A stretch of DNA of 64,000 nt from a virus. The stretch spans positions 1 through 64,000 of IMG/VR virus record IMGVR_UViG_3300032053_000002. One strand, 5' to 3'. The translations under genes were made by a program, and so were the position numbers. Below, piece by piece: positions 17,950-28,221 of this stretch (the stretch's first letter is position 1; each line of letters opens with the position of its first letter). The notes below the pieces were generated by a model. That model was given only the letters and a program-made list of their open reading frames with translations, was not told the DNA's origin and ran no database searches.

Positions 17950-20900
17950 TTATTCTACTAAAATTTTACTAGGCCCCATATCCGTTGTCATCAATCTATT
18001 CGGATTAGTATAAAATACTTCTACAGGTTCTTTTCCATCAATTGATGTTTCGGTAGTATTTAATGTCCCTGCGTAGTATAATCTATTTCTAAGACTTCTA
18101 GCTTCAGACGTCCACGAACCGGATGGAAACATATCCTGAATTGGATGAATCATTTCTATATACCCATCATAAATGATCGAATCTTCAAATGCAAAATTTA
18201 TTGCGGAATTGTACTCTTCAAATGCTCCTTCATATGTTGGATCGATTTGAAGTATTTCGGATTCATACTTTGGAAGAGTTGAACTCATAGTACAGTAATT
18301 ATTAACATAGATATTAGTTTCTTTATCTATTCTCTCATGCACTAAATCTCGCCATTTTATCTTATGGCGTTCCAATATGGTTGGTTCTATCAGAACTCCT
18401 ATTACAGGTTTCGCCCGAGCAGGAATCAATGATCGCAGTTGATTAAAGAACGATGCGTCATAGTGTTTAAGAACGCGAATAAATTTATTAAAATCTGGGC
18501 GACTTTTATATTTTCTCCAGTACGCCAGTGACAACTCATCCAAATCATCGTATGAATCATTAAATCTGTCGCGAGGGTCGCCAATATATCCGCTTAAATC
18601 AAGTCCCGCATAAGTAGCTATTATGTCTCTGTTGATAGATTCTATGGGCGAAAAATAAATACCTAATTTCGGAGAATCCAATGGCGCTCTATCAAAAGAA
18701 GATTTTTCCACTCTTTTCGCCACACTTAAATGCCCATATTCTATTTCATTATCTTCTAACCTGATTTTAGTATTTATGTACCTGCCGCCCCCCATTTGTA
18801 TAGTAAGAGCTGCAAATTCTTCTGTTCTCGGAGAATAACTAATGTGGCTACCAAAATTGGTAGCGGTTCCGACGGTCGTCCACGATTGATTTGCTTTTAT
18901 GTCACTAACGGTCGTAGTTGTTGCGTGATTTACCGGATTGTCAAGTGAATATCGTAATACCAAATCATAATAGGTGCGAGTGGGCGTATTGGAATTATAT
19001 GATTTTGGCCATCGCACATGATTATCAAATGCCGATTCCGAAAGAGCGGATTGATACAGTTTAAATTCTTGAAGCGAACCGGTAAATTGCACTCCCCACG
19101 TATAACCAGCATCTCCACCGATATAAAGAGTTGATGTATTAGTCCACGATGTAAGAATATTAGCATTGGTTGTTAAATTCGCCGATGAATGCCATATAAT
19201 TCTGTCACTTTCCGCTTTCTTCACAAATAATTGAAGTTGGTTCGCCGCGGCGGATGCGCTATACCTAACCATAACAGAATTAAACTCATTATCATAATAT
19301 CGGTATTTATCAGTTTTTATTGAACTCACTGTCGCGCCATTAGTAATAATAAATTCCACAGCTCCATATCCAGACCCAGAGTCTAAAAGTCTAATTGCCC
19401 AATCATCCGCAGAAACTAATGATTGCGTCGGCTTTCCGCGTCCTAATCCGACACTACTTATCGAATCGTAAAGTGTTGGAGCAGACGCAAAGCGAAACTC
19501 TATCGTATCCGGTTTTTTACTTTGAGTGAGATCGCTCCAGGAAAATGAAATACTCTGACTTCCTTCAAGATTTAATGCGTACACAAAATCATCAAATATA
19601 TATGAAGATTTTTGGTCTATTTCAGAATAATCTCTAGGATCCGGGCCTCCATATTCACGAATTGTTAGCAAAGAAGTTGGAATTCCATAGCATGCTAATA
19701 ATGCACGGATAGAACGTTCCGTTCCTTTGGTTTTTAATAGATATGATAAGTTATTTAATATTCTTCGCCAGATTTCCTTTGATACATTTTCATGGGACAT
19801 ATATTGATATTTATCACCACTGGAACCGCTCACTGACCCGACATAATAACTTCCCGTTGCATCATATCCAAACGCATATCTCCATAACTCCGAATTATCT
19901 CTACCATTAAATAAATCAAACCCTAAAGATTTGGCGACATGATAAGTTAAATCTTTCGCCATCCCTTCAAAAATAGATTCATCCCGATTATGGATTTTGG
20001 TTAAATGTTTTGTATATGCCCAAAACATATCAAAGTATTGCCCCATCATATAAATGAATGCAAGATAATCCCCGTTATTTTCGTCGACGGTCAGATAATC
20101 AGGAATATTGCTAACAAAGTTGTAAATATTATCCTTATCATATTCTTGCGCAATTGTTAATTGGTCTTCATACCAGGAAGTCACGTTTGAAGAAGTTAGC
20201 CGATATAAAATAAATGGCTTTGTTTTATTTTGCTTCGGCCATTCATTTATCGCGTTAGTCAAATATTTTCCAGTTATCGTAGAACCGGAATATTGCGATC
20301 CGGATGAATAATATAAATGCCGTTCATAGGAATCAAGCCCATTAACTAAAACTCTTTTTTTGTTTTCATAATTTCCGATACTGGAAGACGCGATTGCTGA
20401 GCCCGACGAGCTCGTATTTCGCACTTTCAGTATTTCTTCATTATATGCATCTATTAGTTCCATCTTGTACTTGAAGTTGGCGAGTCTTTCTTCCGCCGAA
20501 CCAAAATGAACAAATTCAGAATAATCTCCATAATTTATATTTAACGAAATGTCGCCTACTTCCGGATTTGATGCGCTTATAAATTCGTCTAATAATGCCT
20601 GAGATGTTGACGGATATGTTGAAAGCAAAGTATCCCACGTCTCATATCCAGTTGAACGTCCCGTTATTCCTGCAACATTTATATCCCAGTTGGCCGGTTC
20701 AAGGATCAGATAATCTTCTTCTCTTTCGGCTTCGAGTAAAAATGCTTTTTCTATAATGGAATAAGTTATTTTTTTAGAAACCCATAATTGATCGTTTTCT
20801 TTAAAATCTTGCGGAAGAGGCTCGTATAATTTTAATACTATTGAATTGGGATATTCTGGGTATTTTACAGAATCCTGCGCCCAATTTACTATAAAATAAT

Positions 20901-21750
20901 TTTTACTATTTCCAAAGTTAATATAAAAGTCCGCCGACCTATTCGAAGGACTATAAAAAACAAGGGTTTTGATAAATTCTTCCCACCGAATATAAACACG
21001 CATCGTTGTACCAGACTGATCAAATCCTTCGCCAAAAACAATAGTGAATACTTTTTCGGCGACACTTGACAATCTTTGTTGATCTTCATACTGAAGAATA
21101 TCTTTCGCTTCTTTTTTTGCATTATTGTAAACTTGATTAATTGTTTCTCCGACCAACGTAGTAAATTTTGCAGATAATTCTTCGTATTCAGAAGATTCGA
21201 CATCCGAGAAAAAATCTTTTGCGGTGTATGTGTTTAATTTATTTCCAAACAATCTTGCGAAAGATTTTGTTAGTATTCCATTTCTTCCAAAATTAACAAA
21301 GTCAGAATTAAATTGAATATTATTATTTTCATCCGTTGTTTTTACTGGTAATACTCTAATTTCTTTTCGCGATGGAGAAATTTCTTCTATAAAAAGTTTA
21401 TTATCGTTAAACCCACCCAAACTATTTCTGAAAAATTCGTATACTACTCGATATTGCCCACGTTGGAAGCCGAATAAACGTAAATCGTTCCCGGGTTTTA
21501 AGATTATTTTATTTGGCGAAACTTTGTCATACATTTCATAGGGAGGGGGAACAATCGCCCACTGAAGAAAATTATCGTCCATATCATAGACGGATAACTC
21601 TACAGTATCTTTTCCATCGGAATAATTATAGGTTTCTTCGCTATCCTTATTGAAATAAAATAAAGTTAGGTCTTTTGTGTCAATTCGCTCGCCACGAACC
21701 TGACCAACGGATTCTTTTATTTCATTATAATTTTTAAAGTCTTTTATCAT
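17950..21750 (-). CDS. Large virion protein with a LamG-like lectin domain
   Basis: 1266 residues. No catalytic motif is visible. Residues ~715-920 (YALNLEGSQSISFSW, IEFRFASAP, RYYDNEFNSVMVRYS, LYIGGDAGYTWGVQFTGSLQ, FKLYQSALSE) have the spacing of a concanavalin/LamG jelly-roll domain, used by phages to bind sugars or as structural inserts. The N-terminal 400 residues include FFRNSLGGF, seen in large T4-like phage tail proteins as far as I recall. It is first in the order toward the split gene and shares the late operon with the gp6-like baseplate gene. The likely place is the baseplate periphery or fibre network. Confidence 0.7.
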   Translation of the reverse strand: MIKDFKNYNEIKESVGQVRGERIDTKDLTLFYFNKDSEETYNYSDGKDTVELSVYDMDDNFLQWAIVPPPYEMYDKVSPNKIILKPGNDLRLFGFQRGQYRVVYEFFRNSLGGFNDNKLFIEEISPSRKEIRVLPVKTTDENNNIQFNSDFVNFGRNGILTKSFARLFGNKLNTYTAKDFFSDVESSEYEELSAKFTTLVGETINQVYNNAKKEAKDILQYEDQQRLSSVAEKVFTIVFGEGFDQSGTTMRVYIRWEEFIKTLVFYSPSNRSADFYINFGNSKNYFIVNWAQDSVKYPEYPNSIVLKLYEPLPQDFKENDQLWVSKKITYSIIEKAFLLEAEREEDYLILEPANWDINVAGITGRSTGYETWDTLLSTYPSTSQALLDEFISASNPEVGDISLNINYGDYSEFVHFGSAEERLANFKYKMELIDAYNEEILKVRNTSSSGSAIASSSIGNYENKKRVLVNGLDSYERHLYYSSGSQYSGSTITGKYLTNAINEWPKQNKTKPFILYRLTSSNVTSWYEDQLTIAQEYDKDNIYNFVSNIPDYLTVDENNGDYLAFIYMMGQYFDMFWAYTKHLTKIHNRDESIFEGMAKDLTYHVAKSLGFDLFNGRDNSELWRYAFGYDATGSYYVGSVSGSSGDKYQYMSHENVSKEIWRRILNNLSYLLKTKGTERSIRALLACYGIPTSLLTIREYGGPDPRDYSEIDQKSSYIFDDFVYALNLEGSQSISFSWSDLTQSKKPDTIEFRFASAPTLYDSISSVGLGRGKPTQSLVSADDWAIRLLDSGSGYGAVEFIITNGATVSSIKTDKYRYYDNEFNSVMVRYSASAAANQLQLFVKKAESDRIIWHSSANLTTNANILTSWTNTSTLYIGGDAGYTWGVQFTGSLQEFKLYQSALSESAFDNHVRWPKSYNSNTPTRTYYDLVLRYSLDNPVNHATTTTVSDIKANQSWTTVGTATNFGSHISYSPRTEEFAALTIQMGGGRYINTKIRLEDNEIEYGHLSVAKRVEKSSFDRAPLDSPKLGIYFSPIESINRDIIATYAGLDLSGYIGDPRDRFNDSYDDLDELSLAYWRKYKSRPDFNKFIRVLKHYDASFFNQLRSLIPARAKPVIGVLIEPTILERHKIKWRDLVHERIDKETNIYVNNYCTMSSTLPKYESEILQIDPTYEGAFEEYNSAINFAFEDSIIYDGYIEMIHPIQDMFPSGSWTSEARSLRNRLYYAGTLNTTETSIDGKEPVEVFYTNPNRLMTTDMGPSKILVE

Positions 21751-21756
21751 TGTTTA

Positions 21757-23259
21757 TTACCCAACATCTTTAATAAGAGTGCTTCCACCACCACCGGTAT
21801 TGCCTTTGTCTTCATCGTCAATAACTATGGCTCCAGATCCGCCATCCCCAGTATCTTTAATTTCAGTATCTATAATAAATCCTGCCAGTATTTCAATATT
21901 AAGCTCGGTTAGTGATATTTCCAACGCAGAACTTGTGCTTATAAGATTATATTTTCCAGCATCATTTTTTCTATACCATCCAACAAAAGTTCCATATAAA
22001 AAGTTTTCTTTAATGAATGTTATTTGTAACTTATTTCCAATATCCGTCTTTATTATAATAGGAATTGAATTATTAACATCTTCTTTAATAAGTTGTGTTC
22101 CTTTCAATATCTTATATGTAAACCAATCATCTACCGGAAAAGAAGGATCTTCTGACCTAACCCCGCTAACTCCATAAACATCGGCGACATCTCCGATGTG
22201 AACTTTTGTAACAGATTGTGCTGGAAATTGCTCTTGTGGTGATTCATCCTTATATCCAGACGCAATTATATACTGATTCGCATCTTCTAAATATTGAAGT
22301 TCAGGTCTATATCCCTTTCTGGGAACAAAATAAAATCTAATCTTTTTTTCTTCCGATACTTTTTCCCACTTTGATAATGTTTTATCAAATAACCACCACC
22401 CAATCCAATTTGTCGCGGAATTTACCAATTCCAGAATAACGTCATATTTACTATTATCTGCCGGAAAAGGCTTCCCCCGTTTATCCGTTCGAATGAAGCG
22501 GTCTGTTAAAATGTCCCCTTCCGAATATATTGCGTCAGTATTCCTATCGACTATATAATATTTTATTTCTACCATTGGTTTTACTGTTGTTTCAGTAACA
22601 ACCTTTAAATTTATAGTATCATATATCAACGATGTTAGTAATAAAGACATAACAGAAGTAGATTCTGAAAATTGACCATAATCAGGAAGATTTGTTATGA
22701 CCGTCGGGAATCTTGGGTCTTTTTCGCCAGTACCGCCGCCTCCGCCATCTCCCCAAGTAGCTTTTATTTCGGCCAGTAACTTTTTTAATCTTTCTATTTC
22801 ATCCAACAATCTTTGTCTCTCACTTACCGGAAAAAAAGCGGTTGGGTCTTTAGCATTTATAAGCGCTTCAACGGATTTATCTCCATAATTCGGTATAGAA
22901 TCTTTTATCTTCGCGTAAAGCGCGAATAACTCATTTATCAATTCCAACATAGTTTTTTGCGATTTATACAGTTCTCGCAATTCCAAATCCAGAACTTTAG
23001 TCATTTCTTTATAGTCATAAATCCTGCGAAATAATTCGACCGACACAAACTGGTTTGCGCTGACAATATTTTTTTGTTCGTTATATTTGTCCTCGTAGAG
23101 CAAAATATTTCCAATATTATCTCTTAAAGTAGGCACCTTTCCATGCAAAATACTGATTGTATTTCCACTGCTGATAGTCTGTTCTTGCTGAGATAATTGA
23201 CCGGAATCCATTCCCAGAGAATCTTGTTGTTTTTTAATTTCGGAATGCCACTTTGCCAT
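21757..23259 (-). CDS. Virion structural protein, coiled-coil N-terminus
   Basis: 500 residues. The first ~160 residues are helical with heptad character (ELRELYKSQKTMLELINELFALYAKIKDS, RQRLLDEIERLKKLLAEIKATW), followed by a glycine linker (GDGGGGGTGEKD) and beta-rich domains. The tail is glycine-rich (DTGDGGSGAIVIDDEDKG). It lies between two other structural genes with 4-6 nt gaps, so it is part of the late operon. I do not recognise a named family. The trimeric coiled-coil plus beta layout fits a fibre or baseplate connector. Confidence 0.65.
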   Translation of the reverse strand: MAKWHSEIKKQQDSLGMDSGQLSQQEQTISSGNTISILHGKVPTLRDNIGNILLYEDKYNEQKNIVSANQFVSVELFRRIYDYKEMTKVLDLELRELYKSQKTMLELINELFALYAKIKDSIPNYGDKSVEALINAKDPTAFFPVSERQRLLDEIERLKKLLAEIKATWGDGGGGGTGEKDPRFPTVITNLPDYGQFSESTSVMSLLLTSLIYDTINLKVVTETTVKPMVEIKYYIVDRNTDAIYSEGDILTDRFIRTDKRGKPFPADNSKYDVILELVNSATNWIGWWLFDKTLSKWEKVSEEKKIRFYFVPRKGYRPELQYLEDANQYIIASGYKDESPQEQFPAQSVTKVHIGDVADVYGVSGVRSEDPSFPVDDWFTYKILKGTQLIKEDVNNSIPIIIKTDIGNKLQITFIKENFLYGTFVGWYRKNDAGKYNLISTSSALEISLTELNIEILAGFIIDTEIKDTGDGGSGAIVIDDEDKGNTGGGGSTLIKDVG

Positions 23260-23263
23260 TGTA

Positions 23264-24889
23264 TTACCTTATTACTTTAAAAGTATATTTTTCGTCATAA
23301 ATCGTTTCAACATTATTACTTTGCGAAACCTTGAATAATATTCTGTAGAATCTCTCGGGCTCAACGCCATTCAAATATAAATTAAAATAACTCCCCGTTG
23401 AATCTACAGATATCTGACTATAATCAGAAAACGGAATGACTTCTTCTTCAGTCCACGCATCCCTAATCGAATAATAAGAAGTTATCGGTAAAAAACTTTC
23501 ATCTCTATTATATGACCAACTACCAGTCGTATATGTCTTTTTCGGGTATCTTTCTCTTGCACGTATTCTAAATCTGACCTTTGAATCCTGTCGGTATTTA
23601 TCTAGCATATTAGTTAGGTGAATAACAAAATCTTCGCCGCCTATCGCGAACATTGTTTGAGTTGACGTACTATTAGTTGTATATCCAGTAATACTGGAGC
23701 TTAAATATGTATAATTTGCGGTAACCGCAGTAAAACTCTGACTATAATAATATCCACCTCCCGGAACATATGTCCATACAGCGTCGCTCGAAGTTGCGGC
23801 GGCAATAGAATATGAAACATTTGCAGCATTTGATGCGGAAAAATCGCTGCCCAAACTCGCGGTGTAAAAATCCGTAACGGTTGTGGCCGCAGATACTAAA
23901 CTATAACTTATGATAGTATTACTTCCGCTCGTATATGTATATCCTAAATATGTTGAACTAGTTACGAAACTAGAACTATGATATAATCCGACGCTCCCAG
24001 TCCATGAATAAATCGAGTGTGTCGCATAATAATAACTCTCTTTATACCAGGTAGTAGAATCGTCACTTTGAGTAAAATATCCGAAGTTATATCCTATTCC
24101 GCTTCCGGTGTAAGAAGTAGCAACAGTATATGAAATTACAGGATTATACGACATGGAAAGAATAGACGTTGCTTCAGAATAACTATAACTTACAGTTGTT
24201 CTCGGGCTATTTGAAAAATCTTTCCAAATGGCTTCCAATCTTGGGCGATAAATTGTATTGGTCTCGTTGGAATAAAATCGAATAGTTCCCTGGTTCAAAT
24301 CATTCCGTTCGTCCGTAACAGTTCTTCTAATTAAAAATCCATAATTAGGAATGTCGCCTCTAAGCCATGCTAGAACTGTATTAGTTACGTCCATATACAA
24401 ATCCGTAGTCTGAAATTCAAATGATTGCGACGATTCATATATTCCATATCCAGACCCGGATAGATAATCACTTCCAGTTGTTACCCACGTACTACCAGTA
24501 ATTCCGGATATAGTAACTCCATCTCGTATTTCCCAACTAACACCGGTCTTGGTTGCGGGAACGCTCGACCGTTTCCCATTTCCCATTTCCCACGATTGAG
24601 ATACCGGATATGCGCAGATAGTATATGAAAATGGTATTTCCAATGCTTCCGCCGTATACATATTCAAATAAAATTTCATACCACTTCCAGATAATTCGCC
24701 CGATGCAAAAGAAGATGAGTAATCATCCAAATCAAATTCAATCAGAATTCTGGAATTATACGGCGCATCATCGTAGCTATGAACTATTTGTTTTTGTAAT
24801 TCTACCAGTTGGTCAAGCCCCGTATTCATATGAATACTGTCTTCATAAATCGTACTATCTTTTTTAGCAAACAAAAAATAATGCGCCAT
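23264..24889 (-). CDS. Virion structural protein (DNRLRE-like beta protein)
   Basis: I choose ATG at 24889, which overlaps the previous stop as TAATG and has GGGAG upstream; an upstream ATG at 24925 would add 12 residues. The 541-residue protein begins MAHYFLFAKKDSTIYEDS and continues with IEFDLDD, WEIRDGVTISG, MDVTNTVLAWLRGDIPNYGFLIRR and RFYSNE. This pattern resembles the beta-sandwich domains of DNRLRE-type surface proteins. A central stretch is very rich in Ser, Tyr and Thr with repeated SY/YT elements. It probably forms part of the tail periphery. Late operon, 4 nt before the next gene. Confidence 0.65.
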   Translation of the reverse strand: MAHYFLFAKKDSTIYEDSIHMNTGLDQLVELQKQIVHSYDDAPYNSRILIEFDLDDYSSSFASGELSGSGMKFYLNMYTAEALEIPFSYTICAYPVSQSWEMGNGKRSSVPATKTGVSWEIRDGVTISGITGSTWVTTGSDYLSGSGYGIYESSQSFEFQTTDLYMDVTNTVLAWLRGDIPNYGFLIRRTVTDERNDLNQGTIRFYSNETNTIYRPRLEAIWKDFSNSPRTTVSYSYSEATSILSMSYNPVISYTVATSYTGSGIGYNFGYFTQSDDSTTWYKESYYYATHSIYSWTGSVGLYHSSSFVTSSTYLGYTYTSGSNTIISYSLVSAATTVTDFYTASLGSDFSASNAANVSYSIAAATSSDAVWTYVPGGGYYYSQSFTAVTANYTYLSSSITGYTTNSTSTQTMFAIGGEDFVIHLTNMLDKYRQDSKVRFRIRARERYPKKTYTTGSWSYNRDESFLPITSYYSIRDAWTEEEVIPFSDYSQISVDSTGSYFNLYLNGVEPERFYRILFKVSQSNNVETIYDEKYTFKVIR

Positions 24890-25140
24890 TAATTTGCTCC
24901 CATTTTCTTTTTTAGTTTTCGCCACGAAAGTATGTCCCGAACATCAATCACCGTTGATTGTGTCGGGTACGCGCCCATAACATTGGTCAACACTACAAAT
25001 TTGTTCCCCCGCGTATCGTTAAAAAACTTTTCCAGTTGCCCTCCAATTTTTTCAAATTTTGGATTACCGGTTTCGAATTCGTAGAATCCACCTTCTTCGA
25101 AATCTTCTTCTTCCACCATCAAATTTTTTAACTGCGTCAT
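24889..25140 (-). CDS. Small acidic protein of the late operon
   Basis: 83 residues with an acidic N-terminus (VEEEDFEEGGFYEFETG) and a basic C-terminus (RKLKKKMGAN). ATG at 25140 follows GGAGAG. It lies between the gp6-like gene and the beta-rich virion gene and overlaps the latter's start codon. No family recognised; an assembly or minor structural role is plausible from position. Confidence 0.55.
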   Translation of the reverse strand: MTQLKNLMVEEEDFEEGGFYEFETGNPKFEKIGGQLEKFFNDTRGNKFVVLTNVMGAYPTQSTVIDVRDILSWRKLKKKMGAN

Positions 25141-25153
25141 TTCAGTTCTCTCC

Positions 25154-27052
25154 TTATAGAGCCCTTCCTATTATATCACTATTTGTAAATTTAATACAAA
25201 AAATACTCGGATCTAAACTCGGATAAATTATATTGTCTTTTGTCGCCGATTTCATATCATAAAAGTTTCCGGAATATCCATCAGATGTTTTATAACGATT
25301 TTCTATTTGAATATTAGTTACTGCTTGAACTCCTTCTACCGAAAACAACTCTGTATGAATGTCGGATATAATAATTGGCTGATTAAATTGCCATTTATCC
25401 AAGTTAAAAAAGTCTTTCATTTTCTGAACGCAATTTAGCAAAACCTCTCTTTTATTATAATTTTTGAAAACAACTATATCAAATAGTACGGCAATATTTA
25501 CTATAAATCCGTCTTTAATATTTATTGCATCCGTTAACATTCGGTATTGGGACAAATATGTTTTCAAATTTGTTTTTACCGCTTTATTCGCCGTGGTCAG
25601 TGTTTTAGCGTTGTTATATCCCAACACATATAAATTTATCGCGAGTGGATTCGCAACTCTACTATTTCCACTACCAAATCCAGAGGTATCTGGCGACAAA
25701 CTCAACTGATCATCCTGAACAACATAAGCTTTCGCAATAGACCCGTATTTAGCGGGCATAGAATATACCCGACTAATAAAATCTTCTTTGTTTACCATTC
25801 TAAGTTGCGTTGGAAATTCCGCTAAAGCATTATACCTAACTTCTTCAACAGTGTCGCCGTCTCTCCCGCCGACCGCCGCGATTGGATTGTTCACCGCTAA
25901 AGAAGATTCTACTTGAGACAATACAGATGCGTTTAGTGCATCATCGTCAATTGAAAATACCACGTCCTTAACCTTTGTCAGAGAGTTCTGATTCACGTTT
26001 GACTTCAATCCCCCACCCGCGACATACTTGATAGTGATAGTTGTATTATGAGGCGACTGCCCATACGTTCTAGTATGCAAAAAATTGGCGGGATCTATTG
26101 GGTTATCAGAAAACTCCACCGACCCGAACACGTTTGAACCGATGTTGGTTGGGTTCGGAATAATCAACTCGTCGGGATTATCAGATACGCCAGACCCGAA
26201 TTGTACCTCTACTTTTTTATCACTTAAAATACGAGAAGTAAAACGTCGAGCGGACTTCTGAAGTTTTAATAAATACGGAGTTTCATTGCCATATTGCGCT
26301 AAATCGGTTTCGTTGGCCGCAATATTTTGAATGTCAGTAAAAACAGTATCCTGCGCGAGATACGGGACGTGATACCATTTGTTCCCATCAGAATCAGTCC
26401 CATACAATATTTCAATTATATTATCGTCGGCTATCGTTCTCTTTGCAAATTCTACCGGATCTGTAAATGATAACTCCGTTTCTTTTATTTCTCCCGCCGC
26501 CGCATCAACTGATTTTTTCAGAACAAAAAATGTTGGATTTCCGCTGCCATCCACTTCATATACCGCGGCACTAGTTGGATTTTCCGAACTGGAATACGCA
26601 AAGTTTATATCTTCAACGGTTCGAAATATAACAGTATTATCATCTTCGCTAGAAACTTGCATCCCGGAATTAACTATTAGCGCATATCTATAATCAGGGG
26701 CAGAACTACCACCCGTTCCCGCCGCCGGAACTATTTGATAAACATCTAAGGTTACTAACGCCGGATACGATAAACTCGGTCGATACCCCAACGACTGCGC
26801 AATTGCATAAATGTTTTGATTCTCTTCCGCATAATACAACAAACTTTCTTTTAACGCGCTATCTATGTAATAACTTAGCACGTCGCCAACGTAAGACGCC
26901 ATTTCAATAAACATTTGCCCGACTGAAGCTTCGTTAAAATTTCTGTAAGTGGTAGGGTAATAAACTTTCGCGAAGTCCATCAAATTTTGTCTTAATGTTG
27001 AGAAGTCCCTTCCTAAATATCGTATTTCTTTATTTTTTGTTATTTCGGCCAT
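25154..27052 (-). CDS. Baseplate wedge protein, gp6-like (baseplate J family)
   Basis: 632 residues. The N-terminus (RYLGRDFSTLRQNLMDFAKVYYP, FNEASVGQMFIEMASYVGDVLSYYID, ENQNIYAIAQSLGYRPSLSYPA) is characteristic of T4 gp6-type wedge proteins, which dimerise around the hub to form the inner baseplate ring. Later segments (NPIAAVGGRDGDTVEEVRYNA, LRMVNKEDFISRVYSMPAKYGSIAKAYV, QPIIISDIHTELFSVEGVQAVTNI) match the baseplate-J core shared with P2 gpJ. The length is close to T4 gp6 (660 residues). It starts after ribosome-binding site GGAGAAATTG. The gp25-like partner is encoded 1 kb upstream. Confidence 0.92.
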   Translation of the reverse strand: MAEITKNKEIRYLGRDFSTLRQNLMDFAKVYYPTTYRNFNEASVGQMFIEMASYVGDVLSYYIDSALKESLLYYAEENQNIYAIAQSLGYRPSLSYPALVTLDVYQIVPAAGTGGSSAPDYRYALIVNSGMQVSSEDDNTVIFRTVEDINFAYSSSENPTSAAVYEVDGSGNPTFFVLKKSVDAAAGEIKETELSFTDPVEFAKRTIADDNIIEILYGTDSDGNKWYHVPYLAQDTVFTDIQNIAANETDLAQYGNETPYLLKLQKSARRFTSRILSDKKVEVQFGSGVSDNPDELIIPNPTNIGSNVFGSVEFSDNPIDPANFLHTRTYGQSPHNTTITIKYVAGGGLKSNVNQNSLTKVKDVVFSIDDDALNASVLSQVESSLAVNNPIAAVGGRDGDTVEEVRYNALAEFPTQLRMVNKEDFISRVYSMPAKYGSIAKAYVVQDDQLSLSPDTSGFGSGNSRVANPLAINLYVLGYNNAKTLTTANKAVKTNLKTYLSQYRMLTDAINIKDGFIVNIAVLFDIVVFKNYNKREVLLNCVQKMKDFFNLDKWQFNQPIIISDIHTELFSVEGVQAVTNIQIENRYKTSDGYSGNFYDMKSATKDNIIYPSLDPSIFCIKFTNSDIIGRAL

Positions 27053-27065
27053 TCAATTTCTCCGA

Positions 27066-27311
27066 TTATTTTTTCTTTTTTGCTTTCTTAACCATATCTT
27101 CATACGGCGTTAATACTTTTCCGGCCGGAAGTGGGTGCCATTTCATCCCCTCAACACTTTTCACGGTTCCATATGGCATATGAGTTCGTTCATGCCAAGT
27201 CATTTCAACGAAATCTTCAGTACCATCTTTATATCTTACCGCATAAAGAACTTTTTCTTTTTCTTCATATATTTTACTCATTTCAAGCAATTTCATTATA
27301 CTTATAGGCAT
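27066..27311 (-). CDS. Conserved-looking small protein, unknown
   Basis: 81 residues. ATG at 27311 overlaps the preceding stop (TAATG) with GAGGAATAAG upstream, so translation is coupled. The sequence KVLYAVRYKDGTEDFVEMTWHER suggests a small beta domain; the C-terminus is lysine-rich. No family recognised. It lies just ahead of the gp6-like gene. Confidence 0.6.
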   Translation of the reverse strand: MPISIMKLLEMSKIYEEKEKVLYAVRYKDGTEDFVEMTWHERTHMPYGTVKSVEGMKWHPLPAGKVLTPYEDMVKKAKKKK

Positions 27312-27817
27312 TATCTTATTCCTCGTCTATCCATTTCTGCTCTGACGGACGCCATACATAGTCGCCCATGAAATGCCAGATCTCCCCGGTGTCTTCCATA
27401 TTTCTCTTCATAAACGTCTTTTATATAATATATTTGTGCCTTCAAGTCTTCGTCCGACAAAGAATCGAGTTTTTCTTCATAGTGGGGATCATATACTGAT
27501 ACATATTTGAATTTTTCATGGTTGTTTTTGTCTACATATATTGTTTTCCACTCATTTATTTTTTTTGTCTCCGATGTATTTTCTTTCAGCGGTTTTAAAT
27601 CTTTTGGCTTAAACCAAGAAATAGTTCGTTTTTCGTCATAAACATATAACGAAAATAAATTTTTCATGTCTTGACCACCACCATATTTTTCATAATACGT
27701 TCCTATTATTTTCGCTTTCCTTCCTTTATTTACGCCCGTTACTATCAGAACGGCATCCCCTCTTTTAAATTTTTGGCGAGAAGGCATTATTTCAAATAAT
27801 TTTTTTAATTTAATCAT
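27311..27817 (-). CDS. KOW-like domain protein
   Basis: 168 residues. Near the N-terminus QKFKRGDAVLIVTGVNKGRKAKIIGTYY resembles a KOW motif, a small RNA/protein-binding beta element found in NusG and ribosomal proteins. The C-terminal half is charged and helical (LDSLSDEDLKAQIYYIKDVYEEKYGRHRG). ATG at 27817 has GGAG 8 nt upstream; an internal Met at residue 11 is a second possibility. Function is unknown, and its place among baseplate genes may be incidental. Confidence 0.55.
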   Translation of the reverse strand: MIKLKKLFEIMPSRQKFKRGDAVLIVTGVNKGRKAKIIGTYYEKYGGGQDMKNLFSLYVYDEKRTISWFKPKDLKPLKENTSETKKINEWKTIYVDKNNHEKFKYVSVYDPHYEEKLDSLSDEDLKAQIYYIKDVYEEKYGRHRGDLAFHGRLCMASVRAEMDRRGIR

Positions 27818-27834
27818 ATGTTATCTCCATCAAA

Positions 27835-28221
27835 TTAAACCTGAAATACAATTTGAATTTCGTCGTATAGTTTTAAATCCCTTTTCAACCCAAAACTAAT
27901 AGCGATTTTTATTTTATTGCTGTCTATATTTTCCTGGGACGCGTCCACGTCAATATTAAATATTTCGACATACGGAAGCCAGGTTTTTATTGCTTCCTCA
28001 ACGTCCTGTTTTATCTTCGGCCCCAAATCGTATGTGTTCTGATCAAACAAGCGATTATAAATATCCGTTCCGAAATCGGGTTGCATAACTCTTTCTCCTT
28101 TTTTAGTCAGAAGAAGATTTAACAGATTAGATTTCGCCTCTTCTAAAGAAGAAAAAGTTTGCTGAAAATAGCCGGTGTTGCCCATAGCAATCGGTATTCT
28201 TATTCCTATCGGAATCGCCAT
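27835..28221 (-). CDS. Baseplate wedge protein, gp25-like
   Basis: 128 residues, the usual size of the gp25/W (lysozyme-like fold) family. Diagnostic segments are EEAKSNLLNLLLTKKGERVMQPDFGTDIYNRLF and IKQDVEEAIKTWLPYVEIFNIDVD. Proteins of this family nucleate sheath assembly at the baseplate and also occur in type VI secretion (TssE). It overlaps the upstream gene by one base and lies 1.2 kb ahead of the gp6-like partner with which T4 gp25 interacts. Despite the family name, lysozyme activity is not expected. Confidence 0.92.
   Translation of the reverse strand: MAIPIGIRIPIAMGNTGYFQQTFSSLEEAKSNLLNLLLTKKGERVMQPDFGTDIYNRLFDQNTYDLGPKIKQDVEEAIKTWLPYVEIFNIDVDASQENIDSNKIKIAISFGLKRDLKLYDEIQIVFQV

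Noticed and set aside
18930-21203. Second-frame minus-strand ORFs within the 1266-residue virion gene
   Set aside because: They lie entirely inside the long gene in another frame and lack start signals.
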